64,000 bases of DNA from CATOSP01 sp965237775 (GTDB lineage Bacteria; Chloroflexota; Dehalococcoidia; Lucifugimonadales; UBA3495). Position 1 is the first letter of the stretch. Every line of letters starts with the position of its first letter. Shown here one piece after another: positions 17,381-25,835 of this stretch. The notes below the pieces were generated by a model, which searched no databases, was not told where the DNA came from, and saw nothing but the letters and a program-made list of their open reading frames with translations. The translations under genes were made by a program, and so were the position numbers. The DNA is taken from assembly GCA_965237775.1 (NCBI GenBank), contig OZ250155.1:372001-436000 (forward strand). The letters are read 5' to 3'.

Positions 17381-18427
17381 TCAGAGCGTGGCGGTCAGCA
17401 CCGACATAGGCCTTGCACCCACGGAATAGGTCTGCAAGGGCGTGAGACCGCCGGTCTGGGAGTCGATGCTGTAGGCAGCCAGCTTGCCCGTTGCCGACCC
17501 CGCGGCGAACACGAACTTGCCCTGGGGGTCAAGGCTGAATGCGCTGGGTACCGCTTCGGTCGCCGCATGTCCCGCCGGTGTCAGACGGCCCTCGGCGTCG
17601 ACGGTAAAGCTGGCAATGCTATTGTGGCCCCGGTTGGGAACGAACAGGAAGTCGCCGGAAGGCGAAAACTGTATCTGGGAACAGGTGTTGCGGGCCGTGA
17701 CCCCCGCTGGCAGCGTGGATACGGTTTGGATGGCCGCCAAGGTTCCAGACGGACCGATCTGATACGCGGACACGCTGCATCCCTGCTCGTTGGAGAAGTA
17801 AACGACATCCAGGCTGGGATGGAAGCAGTAATGGCGCGGTCCGGTCATGTCGTCCTGCTCCAACTGCAGCGGCGAGTTGGCGGTCAGGCTGCCGGTGGCC
17901 TCGTCGAACCGGAACTGGTAGATGCGGTTCGGGCCGGGGATGTTCTTGGGCGGTTCCAGTACGTTGTCGTTTTGCCGGGCAATGTGGGGCACGAACGCAA
18001 ACCGGTTTGAGCGGTCGGTCTGCACCGCGTGGGCTCCCACTTCGGTGTCCAGCCAAGCCGTGGGAGCGCCGCCAAGACTGCCGTCACCGCCAATGGGATG
18101 CACCGCGACGTGGCCGCCCTGGTAATAAGCGGACAGCAGGAATTTGCCGGTGCGGTCCGTGGCCAGGAAGGCGGCAGCGCCGTCCGGCGTGACGGAACCG
18201 TTCTGAGTGAGTCCCCCGGTACTGTCGTCTATCCTGTGGCTGGTAATCTCGGGGGCCTCCCTGTGTCCAATGTAAAGCGCGCCTCGGTCCGGGCTTATCG
18301 CTAGCAATGACGGGCCTCCCGGAGCCGCGATTTCGCTCCGCAAGTCCAGATTGCCGGTGTTCTCGTCCATGGTGAAAACGGATACCTTGTTGTCATCCTG
18401 GGCTGCCACATACACATAGGTTGTCAT
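17381..18427 (-). CDS. Lactonase-family beta-propeller protein
   Basis: A 348-residue seven-bladed propeller of the 6-phosphogluconolactonase/YbhE family. The start at the ATG at 18427 has GAGG seven bases upstream and begins 'MTTYVYVAAQDDNKVSVF', the first blade; the longer frame to 18532 adds unrelated residues. Repeated motifs such as 'DRTGKFLLSAYY', 'FSPSGDFLFVPNRGHNSIASF' and 'DPQGKFVFAAGS' mark the blades. It may hydrolyse a lactone or act only as a scaffold; there is no signal peptide, so it should be cytoplasmic. Confidence 0.88.
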   Translation of the reverse strand: MTTYVYVAAQDDNKVSVFTMDENTGNLDLRSEIAAPGGPSLLAISPDRGALYIGHREAPEITSHRIDDSTGGLTQNGSVTPDGAAAFLATDRTGKFLLSAYYQGGHVAVHPIGGDGSLGGAPTAWLDTEVGAHAVQTDRSNRFAFVPHIARQNDNVLEPPKNIPGPNRIYQFRFDEATGSLTANSPLQLEQDDMTGPRHYCFHPSLDVVYFSNEQGCSVSAYQIGPSGTLAAIQTVSTLPAGVTARNTCSQIQFSPSGDFLFVPNRGHNSIASFTVDAEGRLTPAGHAATEAVPSAFSLDPQGKFVFAAGSATGKLAAYSIDSQTGGLTPLQTYSVGARPMSVLTATL

Positions 18428-18611
18428 GTTCGACCTCACTGGCCTGATTTTCGGGAAAGCTGACCGGAGGATAAGGCGTGTCGGTTGCCCATCCTGATTG
18501 TCACGGTAATCGGGCTGGTAAACAAGCCCCATTTCTATGCTTCGGCATCCCCGCTATACTGGCTCCTCACGCCAATGGGCGGGCTACACGGACTAAAGTT
18601 GAGGATGGGGC

Positions 18612-19322
18612 ATGACATCGGGAGATTACTCGCCAGGATTTTACCGGGAATACGCGCGACAGTACGCCCAGGTTGCCGAGGAGTTCCGCCAGTCCGTTTA
18701 CGTTAAAAGCTCCCACCCGAAGTTGAAGCACGACTGGGACCTGTGGGACAGGCTCTTCGAGCTTGCGCCTGGAATGCGCGGGCTGGACGCTGGCTGCGGC
18801 GCGGGAGCCCGCGACGTGATACATGCCTGGTCCTTAGGCTACGACGTGACCGGAGTCGACTCCATTGAAGAAAATATCCAAGCGGCCCGCGACCTACACC
18901 CAGAGATCGCCGACAGGGTGTTGGTGGCGGACCTGGAACGGCCGCTTCCCTTCCCAGACGAGACTTTCGACTTTGTGGCTTGCAACGCGGTAATCCAGCA
19001 CATCGCGCCAGAAATCGTGTATGCCACCGTATTGCCGGAGTTGGTCCGTGTCCTCCGTGACGGAGGGGCGCTCCAGATCATGTTCAAGAACGGGAACGGC
19101 GTCGTCACGCTATTTGACAGGGACTACGGCACGGAACGCAGCTTTCAACTTTACGAGGAAGAGGAAGTATTGAAGTCGCTGCAAGCGCGGGGGATGGAGC
19201 TGGTCCAACCCCGTTCCCAGGACCAACTAGGCGGACTCATGTACTTCACCGACCCCAAGCCCGTGGACCACTGCGTGTTCTTCGCGCTGAAGGTCCCGGC
19301 TGTCAATGGCGACTCGGACTAG
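18612..19322 (+). CDS. SAM-dependent class I methyltransferase
   Basis: A 236-residue Rossmann-type methyltransferase. SAM-binding motif I is 'GLDAGCGAGARDV' (58-70), the acidic residue is in 'VTGVDSIEENI', and 'LPFPDETFDFVACNAVIQHI' is the motif that introduces the catalytic pocket. GAGG lies about 8 bases before the ATG. Its last four bases overlap the convergent hydrolase. Acceptor unknown. Confidence 0.9.
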   Translation: MTSGDYSPGFYREYARQYAQVAEEFRQSVYVKSSHPKLKHDWDLWDRLFELAPGMRGLDAGCGAGARDVIHAWSLGYDVTGVDSIEENIQAARDLHPEIADRVLVADLERPLPFPDETFDFVACNAVIQHIAPEIVYATVLPELVRVLRDGGALQIMFKNGNGVVTLFDRDYGTERSFQLYEEEEVLKSLQARGMELVQPRSQDQLGGLMYFTDPKPVDHCVFFALKVPAVNGDSD

Positions 19323-20188
19323 CTCTCGCGCAGGAACTCCGAGATCAATCGGGCCAACTCCTGGGGTTTGTGGTACCCGATGTCGTGAATGGTGTCCGGC
19401 ACCCAATGAACACGCCCATTCTTGAGGCCTTTTTCCGCGGCGGCAACCATAATCTCCCTGCGCCGCGAGAATTCGGAGTTCGCCCGGTCGGGCCTGGGTC
19501 CGGCGGCCACGATGAGCGAGGGGCATGACATCCTGGGCAGGATGGCCGAGGGAGGCTCGTTCCACATTGACTGTAGCACCTGGTAGTGGTTGTCCGGGCG
19601 TAGGATATCTTGAATCTGGCCGTCCTCGTCCTCGTAGACCATGGTCTGGACGACTCGCTCCAATTCGTCCGACCAGCAATCGGCGAGCTGGGTCCGCAGC
19701 CTATCCAGGAATTCTTCACGGTCGCCCGTGACATTCCTAGGCCGAAGAGTCTCGGAGAACTCTTCCCATGTCCCGGTGGGCCAGAGGTGGCCGTTTAAGA
19801 ACCCGCCGTCGATCATCACGACCCGGCTGACGCGCTCCGGGGAATAGGCCGCCAGCCCGCTGGCAACGTGGCCTCCCCAGGAATGTCCCAGGACTGCCGC
19901 CTGCGGAATTCCCAGATGGTCCATGAGTCCGCTCACGTCTTTGGACAAGGTGGCCCAATCGTACCCAGATGGAGCCTGGGTAGTCTGCCCGTGGCCCCGT
20001 TGGTCGGGCGCGACGATGCGGAAGTCGTTGCGAAGAAGCGGAGCGACGATGTCGTACCAGTGGGCCGAGGAAGCCAAGCCATGCAGCACCATCACCGGGG
20101 GGCCGTCCCCTCCCCAGTCCAGGTATCTCATGTTGATGTCGCCAAGCTCAACCCATGCCTCGGTGGGCCGGAATATCGGTGAGGTCAT
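19319..20188 (-). CDS. Alpha/beta hydrolase
   Basis: A 289-residue alpha/beta hydrolase resembling the protein at 8832 in its N-terminal layout ('VELGDINMRYLDWGGDGPP'). The oxyanion region is VLHGLASSAHW, the nucleophile is in GHSWGG, the acid is probably in 'PSLIVAAGPRPDR', and the base His is in 'VPDTIHDIGYH'. It starts with ATGA overlapping the ogt stop by 4 bp, so the two are translationally coupled. Confidence 0.9.
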   Translation of the reverse strand: MTSPIFRPTEAWVELGDINMRYLDWGGDGPPVMVLHGLASSAHWYDIVAPLLRNDFRIVAPDQRGHGQTTQAPSGYDWATLSKDVSGLMDHLGIPQAAVLGHSWGGHVASGLAAYSPERVSRVVMIDGGFLNGHLWPTGTWEEFSETLRPRNVTGDREEFLDRLRTQLADCWSDELERVVQTMVYEDEDGQIQDILRPDNHYQVLQSMWNEPPSAILPRMSCPSLIVAAGPRPDRANSEFSRRREIMVAAAEKGLKNGRVHWVPDTIHDIGYHKPQELARLISEFLRES

Positions 20189-20709
20189 GAGGTCGTGGTC
20201 CCCACGCTTCCCGCCTGCTCCATATCCAACAGCCGGGCCTTGACTGTCAGGCCGCCAGCGCCGTAACCCCGGAGGTCACCGTTGCTGGCGATGACCCGGT
20301 GACAGGGAATAATCAGAGCGTAGCGGTTTTTGGCCATGGCCTGCCCCGCGGCCCGCGCTCCCCTGGGACTGCCAGCGGCCTCGGCCAGCCATGAATAACT
20401 CCTAGTCTCGCCGGGTGGGATCTCCCTGCACGCCGTCCAAGCGGCCCGGTAGAACTCGGGAACATCCGTCATGTCCAGCTTTACGGACTCCAGGGCCCGT
20501 ATTTCTCCCTCGAAGTACCGTTCCAGGCAGTCCCGGACATCGGTAAACACCGAGGAGTCTTCGGTTGCGCCCTCTAACTCCGGACCCAAGTCTTCCAAGG
20601 CTTCATCGGGAGTGGGTTTGAAACTTAGCCTTCTCAACCCCTTGCCGCTCCCCAGCAGTCCGATCCAGCCCATGCCCATAGGCAATATTTGGTAGCTGTA
20701 TTCCATCAC
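20185..20709 (-). CDS. ogt: Methylated-DNA-protein cysteine methyltransferase
   Basis: A 174-residue O6-alkylguanine-DNA alkyltransferase. The active-site motif IPCHRVI is present, with the acceptor Cys near residue 133, preceded by the DNA-binding helix 'ARAAGQAMAKNRYALI' containing the flipping Arg and Asn. It directly reverses O6-methylguanine by a suicide reaction. The N-terminal domain resembles Ogt rather than Ada. It lies 10 bp after the transglutaminase gene and overlaps the hydrolase, so it may be read as the tail of that operon. Confidence 0.95.
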   Translation of the reverse strand: MMEYSYQILPMGMGWIGLLGSGKGLRRLSFKPTPDEALEDLGPELEGATEDSSVFTDVRDCLERYFEGEIRALESVKLDMTDVPEFYRAAWTACREIPPGETRSYSWLAEAAGSPRGARAAGQAMAKNRYALIIPCHRVIASNGDLRGYGAGGLTVKARLLDMEQAGSVGTTTS

Positions 20710-20719
20710 CCCAACCTCG

Positions 20720-23230
20720 TCAAATATTCCTGGGCCGCAAAATTCGCAGCAAGAGCGCCATGCGGAGGCTAAGCCACGCTTGGGTCAGCTCCTCTCGCTG
20801 CCGTTCGTCCAACTCTTTGCGCCCGTAGATGCTGCGCACATAGTAATCGATGACCACCGAGACCGCGCCACGGTGGTCCGGAATGGTGTTAGACAACCGC
20901 TGGCGGTACTGGAACGGGGTCTGGTGCGAGGCCGGACCGACCGACGCCAACCTCCCCAGGGCCGCCATTCGCCGGAATGCGGTCTGAGGGTCGTCGGACG
21001 GGGTCATGAACTTTCGCCAGGCCAACCAGACCACGAAGCCCAGCAGGCCGGCCCCGGCAATACCGCCGGCGATCCACAAGAACACGGCGGCAAGTCGACC
21101 GCCCCAGGGGAGGGGCACCGTGCCAGGACTGTTGCCCGAAGTGTCCAGGAGGGTCTCGTCGCACTCCTCGAGCTCTTCCAAGCATTCTTCGTCGTCCAAC
21201 GCTTCCCCCTCACCAACTTCCCCGGCCAATACTTCCTGAGGCACTGGCGGAGCCGGAACAGGGAGCGACCTGCCGGGAGTCGGCTCGAATGGAATCCAGC
21301 CGTAGTCCGGCATATAGACTTCCAGCCAACCGTGGCTGTGGCTGTCGGTGACCACGTATATGTTCCCTTCCTCCACCTTGTCGCCGGTGGTGTACCCCGT
21401 AACGAACCGGGCGGGAATGTCTATCGAACGCAGCATCACGGTCATGGCGGAGGAGAAATACTCGCTATAACCTTCGCCCAGGGTGAACAGAAAATGGTCC
21501 ACTCCGTCAGCATCGAACGGGGGAGGCTCAACCTCCAGAGTATAGGGAAGACCGGATAGGTAAAACTCCAGGGCTTTAGCCTTGTCGTAAGGGGTATCCG
21601 CGCCGGCAGTCAATTGCAGGGCCAGTTCCCTGACCCGGTCCGGTAGCTCATCGTCGAGCTGGGTGTACCGTTCCACGACGTAAGTGGGATACTCGGTCCC
21701 GGCGCGTCTAAGCTCGCTCGCGGTGGCTATCGACACGGAGGACGTGATCTCGTAGCTGTCCAGAGCCTTAATTTCGCGTCCCGTGCTTTGGACGGACAGG
21801 ATGTCGGGCCTCGCGGGCAGGACCTCGGCAAGTTCCACGCTGTCCACGCTCCCTCGGCTTCGGACGCTTTCCACCAACCGGAACTCGGCAGGCAGCCGGG
21901 ACGCCAGGGACGAGTCGCTGACCGATTCGCCACCCAGGGCTAGGGTCTGCCGCAGCGTCGCTGCCGTATCCGCCAACTTTGGAGACAGGGCCCTTCCATT
22001 TCCCGCGCCTTGCATGTCCAGTGTGTAGGTTGGGGAGTCGTAAGTCTCCAGACGCACGTCACGATCGATTCCGATCACTTGGTCGCCTGCGAAGAGGGTC
22101 CTGGAGTCATAGTTGGGTGTAACCGTGTAGCTGATATCGAAACGGCTAAGGTAGGGCTGCGGGACAGATACCGCTGGCGTCCAATCGTTGGGTTTCAACG
22201 TGGTCTCGTCGGAGATCCATCCCTTCGGCGTGTATGTGCTATAGGACCGGGCTTTCCAATAGAGGGGGACTTCCGACTCGACGAACAATACCTGGGCCTT
22301 GGTGGGGTGAATCGTGCCCTGGAAAGCCATTACATCGCCCCAGATCCGGTAGCCCAGAGGCTTACGGGCGGGAAGGCCGGCAAACAGGCGGTTGAAATCG
22401 TCCTCCCAGCCTCTGATGGGAGTTCGGAACAATTCGTAAGCGTCGTTCGCTGGCCCGTACTTTCCCCCTACCGGCAACAGAAAGGCGATAAGCAGGACGG
22501 CCATGGCCAGGATAAAACTGTCGCTCAATGACAGGGCGCTCAAATGGCCGTCATAAGACACCTGGCGGGCCTCCCACTCACGGCGCCGCCGCACCGACTG
22601 GACCCGAGCCACCAGCAAAAAGGCTGTGAACAAGAAAAGACCAAGCTGCACACTGGCATTGGGGGGAAGGTAGGTCAGATTGGACATGATCCCCGCCCCG
22701 CCAAGGATAAACACGCCCCAGAAGTTCCGGTACCGGACGAAGACCCAGGTTGCCAGGTAACCGCAAAGCCAGGTCGCCACCAGGAGACCGAAAGCGAAGG
22801 GCACGGCGTCGATGTTGATAGACCCCGTCTTCGCCGCCTCGTACCAGAGTAGCAACCGGTCCCAAAGCTGGTCCGCGCTCGTGACCTGCACCGACCGGGA
22901 CACCAGGTCGGTTAGCCGCCACACGATCACCAGCAGACCCAGGGCCAGCCCTAAAGGCAAGACCAACACGGCCCAGAGCGGCACCCGGGCCAGGAACAGG
23001 CCCGCCACCATCGCGATGAGGAGCACTCCGGCCAAGTTGGGCGTGTCCACCCAGTCGGCCTGCTCAACCGAGTAGATGACTACCAACAGATTCAGCGTCA
23101 GAAGCACCAGCGCGGCCCAGCCGTCGGACGGGCGGAAATACCTGATCACTCCGAGAGCGGCATTGCCCAGGCCCTCAACGTTGACCCGCTGACCCTCCGC
23201 GGCTGGCGCGATTACGCCGTTGGGCGTCAT
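20720..23230 (-). CDS. TgpA-like membrane transglutaminase with altered triad
   Basis: An 836-residue protein with five or six N-terminal transmembrane helices (about 35-215), a large extracellular part with a transglutaminase-like core, a further helix near 725-745 and a cytoplasmic DUF4129-like tail. The core is recognisable by 'VMLRSIDIPARFVTGY' and 'HGWLEVYMPDYGWIPFEP'. The catalytic Cys site, normally G-x-C-E, reads GYSEYF (codon AGC), and the Asp position is Glu, giving Ser-His-Glu. It overlaps the DUF58 gene by 4 bp. Such proteins act at the cell surface; the changed residues make catalysis doubtful. Confidence 0.9.
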   Translation of the reverse strand: MTPNGVIAPAAEGQRVNVEGLGNAALGVIRYFRPSDGWAALVLLTLNLLVVIYSVEQADWVDTPNLAGVLLIAMVAGLFLARVPLWAVLVLPLGLALGLLVIVWRLTDLVSRSVQVTSADQLWDRLLLWYEAAKTGSINIDAVPFAFGLLVATWLCGYLATWVFVRYRNFWGVFILGGAGIMSNLTYLPPNASVQLGLFLFTAFLLVARVQSVRRRREWEARQVSYDGHLSALSLSDSFILAMAVLLIAFLLPVGGKYGPANDAYELFRTPIRGWEDDFNRLFAGLPARKPLGYRIWGDVMAFQGTIHPTKAQVLFVESEVPLYWKARSYSTYTPKGWISDETTLKPNDWTPAVSVPQPYLSRFDISYTVTPNYDSRTLFAGDQVIGIDRDVRLETYDSPTYTLDMQGAGNGRALSPKLADTAATLRQTLALGGESVSDSSLASRLPAEFRLVESVRSRGSVDSVELAEVLPARPDILSVQSTGREIKALDSYEITSSVSIATASELRRAGTEYPTYVVERYTQLDDELPDRVRELALQLTAGADTPYDKAKALEFYLSGLPYTLEVEPPPFDADGVDHFLFTLGEGYSEYFSSAMTVMLRSIDIPARFVTGYTTGDKVEEGNIYVVTDSHSHGWLEVYMPDYGWIPFEPTPGRSLPVPAPPVPQEVLAGEVGEGEALDDEECLEELEECDETLLDTSGNSPGTVPLPWGGRLAAVFLWIAGGIAGAGLLGFVVWLAWRKFMTPSDDPQTAFRRMAALGRLASVGPASHQTPFQYRQRLSNTIPDHRGAVSVVIDYYVRSIYGRKELDERQREELTQAWLSLRMALLLRILRPRNI

Positions 23231-24486
23231 CGTACCGCCTCCTCAGGCCGCCCTGCCTGGGCTAGGCGCGGGTCGGGTTCGGCCCGGCCCAACGGGAAAC
23301 GCAGAGCCTCGTTGAGAGGCTGCCCCCTGCGCACGGCATAGGTGGGTATCTCGTTGGCAAACAGAAAGTCCAGCGCCACGCCTATCCCGGTGGGGGCTCC
23401 GAAGTCCTCCCGGTCGATCATCACCACCGACACGGCCACTCCATGACGCCTCAGGTTGGCCAGAGCGGATATCCAGTCGGAACGGGCGGAAGACGTGACC
23501 ACGGTCACGGTGTTGAACCGGCTCAGATGAGGCTGGAGGTCGTAGAGAAACCGCTCCAGCAGCGTGTTGCCCTGGGCCCGGACCGCAGCCAAGGCTTCCA
23601 TGAGCCGGCCCAGGTGTTCGGGGTTGCTGTCGGGGCGGAGGACATGATGGCTGTCTCCGTTGGTGGCCAGGCCCACGGGCATGTCGAGGTCTACAAGCCG
23701 TTGAACGAGCGACGCCGCGACGGTCACCGATAGCTCCTCGGTATTGTCGCCGTCCTCGCCGCCGGGAACGTGGGAACCCGCGTTCATGTCCATGACCACC
23801 CAGGCATCGGCGGACATACCCAGATCAAATTCCTTGACCATCAATGTGTTCATCCGCGCAGTGTAGGGCCAATGAATCCGCCGGAGACTGTCGCCGTGTG
23901 CGTACTCCCTCACCGAAGAAACGTCGGTCGTGATCTGGTTCACGTGCCTGGTGGCGCGGCTGTCGCTGGGCAGTCCAGCGAAGCGGACGTCGAGGTCCGG
24001 CAATGGCTCGGAGGCGGGCAATACCATGAACGGTTGCGGCTCAAGGAAACGGCGTCTCAGCTTGAAAACTCCCAATGGGTCTTGGCTTGTGACTTCGACT
24101 TCCCCAACGTGATACAACCCGCGCCTGTTGAGGTACGTTTCAGTGCGCCAGGTACGGCTTTGGTCTCTGACCAACGCCAGGCCGCGGCCAGTGGTAGGCC
24201 CGGGTAGGTCCGTGTACTCCACGACCTCCAACCACGACTTGGGAAGGCGGTTTCGGTTGAGGATGGTGACCCTGCCTTCCAGATAATCGCCTACCTGTCC
24301 CCTGGTGGCCGTGCGGGTCAGTTGCAGTTCGAGGCCGCGCAGGCTGACCCAGGCCCAGGCGAACCCGATGGCGATGAGGAGCAGGATCGCATACAGGAAC
24401 CGGAAGAAGAACTCAAACCCCGTGCCGAAGGTGTAGAAGGTCACCACCGCCAACAGAGCTAGAACACCGATCGCTCTCTTGCTCAT
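23227..24486 (-). CDS. DUF58 domain membrane protein
   Basis: A 419-residue protein with two short N-terminal helices (near 8-45) and a DUF58 domain recognised by 'LRRIHWPYTARMNTLMVKEF'. A VWA-like fold follows with 'DAWVVMDMNAGSH', a MIDAS-like segment that lacks the full DxSxS. DUF58 proteins pair with MoxR ATPases and membrane transglutaminases. Here the three genes are adjacent, with 4-bp overlap to the transglutaminase and 26 bp to moxR. Confidence 0.93.
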   Translation of the reverse strand: MSKRAIGVLALLAVVTFYTFGTGFEFFFRFLYAILLLIAIGFAWAWVSLRGLELQLTRTATRGQVGDYLEGRVTILNRNRLPKSWLEVVEYTDLPGPTTGRGLALVRDQSRTWRTETYLNRRGLYHVGEVEVTSQDPLGVFKLRRRFLEPQPFMVLPASEPLPDLDVRFAGLPSDSRATRHVNQITTDVSSVREYAHGDSLRRIHWPYTARMNTLMVKEFDLGMSADAWVVMDMNAGSHVPGGEDGDNTEELSVTVAASLVQRLVDLDMPVGLATNGDSHHVLRPDSNPEHLGRLMEALAAVRAQGNTLLERFLYDLQPHLSRFNTVTVVTSSARSDWISALANLRRHGVAVSVVMIDREDFGAPTGIGVALDFLFANEIPTYAVRRGQPLNEALRFPLGRAEPDPRLAQAGRPEEAVR

Positions 24487-24512
24487 CGCTTCCGTGGTCC
24501 CCAGAGGGTGCG

Positions 24513-25502
24513 CTAGCGGGTTGCCCCGGGCACCGCTACGGTATTGAGCAGGTCAGCCACGACGTCCGTGGTCCTGACGCCCCGCATCCTGGCGGAGGGG
24601 GAGAGAATTATCCGGTGAGCGATAACAGGGATCCCCAAGGCTTTGACATCATCGGGGATTACGTAGTCCCGTTCCAGCAGAAGGGCGGTGGCCCGGGCGG
24701 CGCGGAATAGTCCGAGCGATGCCCTGGGAGACGCGCCCAAGGCCACGTCACGATGGTTGCGGGTTGCCTCCGTCAGGCTAACGATGTACTCGCGGACGGC
24801 CCGGTCGACGTACACTTCTGAGCAAGCGTTCTGGAGGCTGATAATATCCTGGGGAGTCGCGGCGGCTTCCAGGTTTTCGATGGGGTGCACCTGCTCCTGT
24901 TGGTCGATCACCGAAATCTCTTCGTCGAAGGCCGGGTAACCGATACTGATACGCATCAGAAACCGGTCTAGCTGGGCTTCGGGAAGAGGGAATGTGCCTT
25001 CGTACTCGATGGGATTCTGTGTTGCGATCACAACGAAGGGGTGTTGCAGGTAGTGGGTCGCGCCGTCTACGGTGACTTGCAATTCCTCCATGGCTTCCAG
25101 CAGAGCCGATTGAGTCTTGGGAGTGGCCCGGTTGATCTCGTCGGCCAGCACCACTTCGGACATGATCGGGCCGGGACGGAACTCAAATTGCCCGGTAGCC
25201 TGGTTGTAGACGGAAAGCCCGGCGATGTCACTGGGCAGCAGGTCGGGAGTGAACTGGATGCGCCGGAACTGGCAGCCGATGGACGTAGCCAAGCTCTTGG
25301 CCAGCATCGTCTTGCCCACGCCGGGCACGTCCTCGACCAATAGGTGACCTCTGGCCATGAGGGCGGCTAGGGCTTGCTCGATGACCGCGGTCTTGCCCAC
25401 GATCACCCTGGATACATTGTCTATGATTCGCCGCGCTATGAGAGTTGGGGAGGCGGTTTCCTGCAAAGGTTCCCTCCTGGATTTGGCCTCCATCGAGGCC
25501 AA
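24513..25502 (-). CDS. MoxR-family AAA ATPase
   Basis: A 329-residue MoxR ATPase. Walker A is DVPGVGKT, Walker B is 'VVLADEINRA', sensor 1 is 'VIATQNPIEYEGTFPLPEAQLDRF' in part, and sensor 2 lies in the helical lid 'GASPRASLGLFRAARA'. Unlike the ATPase at 493, every ATPase residue is intact. First gene of the MoxR-DUF58-transglutaminase operon; MoxR proteins are thought to act as chaperones for VWA-type partners, here presumably the DUF58 protein. Confidence 0.95.
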   Translation of the reverse strand: MASMEAKSRREPLQETASPTLIARRIIDNVSRVIVGKTAVIEQALAALMARGHLLVEDVPGVGKTMLAKSLATSIGCQFRRIQFTPDLLPSDIAGLSVYNQATGQFEFRPGPIMSEVVLADEINRATPKTQSALLEAMEELQVTVDGATHYLQHPFVVIATQNPIEYEGTFPLPEAQLDRFLMRISIGYPAFDEEISVIDQQEQVHPIENLEAAATPQDIISLQNACSEVYVDRAVREYIVSLTEATRNHRDVALGASPRASLGLFRAARATALLLERDYVIPDDVKALGIPVIAHRIILSPSARMRGVRTTDVVADLLNTVAVPGATR

Positions 25503-25835
25503 CGCGTAACCTTGAGTTTACCACAGCCGAACCACGTGGGCGCAACCTGCGCGTAGTTTGGGTAAGTGTCCAGTGTTCGGTGGTCAGTGGCCGGTTCCCG
25601 GTGGTCAGTGCGCGGATTCAAATGGTCACTGAGTAGTGGCGGCCGGCGGGGCCACTAGCCACTCACCTCTGGCTACTGAACACCAGCTCGTTTGCCCCTG
25701 TCGCGGACCACTGGCGCACCCTCCGGAGCCATTTGGCATCCAATGGACAAGAGAGACCGTAGATATTGCCAAGACGCAACCATGGCGTACACCCGTATTT
25801 CCTGAAAGCAATTAAGAGCAGAGGTATATGCCGAA
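25503..25835. other. Divergent intergenic region with degenerate repeat
   Basis: About 330 bases between the divergent moxR and thioredoxin operons. 25566-25690 holds 'ggtggtcagtggccgg' units on one side and 'ccactagccactcacc' on the other, similar to 15910-16012 and able to form an imperfect hairpin. Promoters for both operons should be here, but I could not fix them. Confidence 0.4.
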
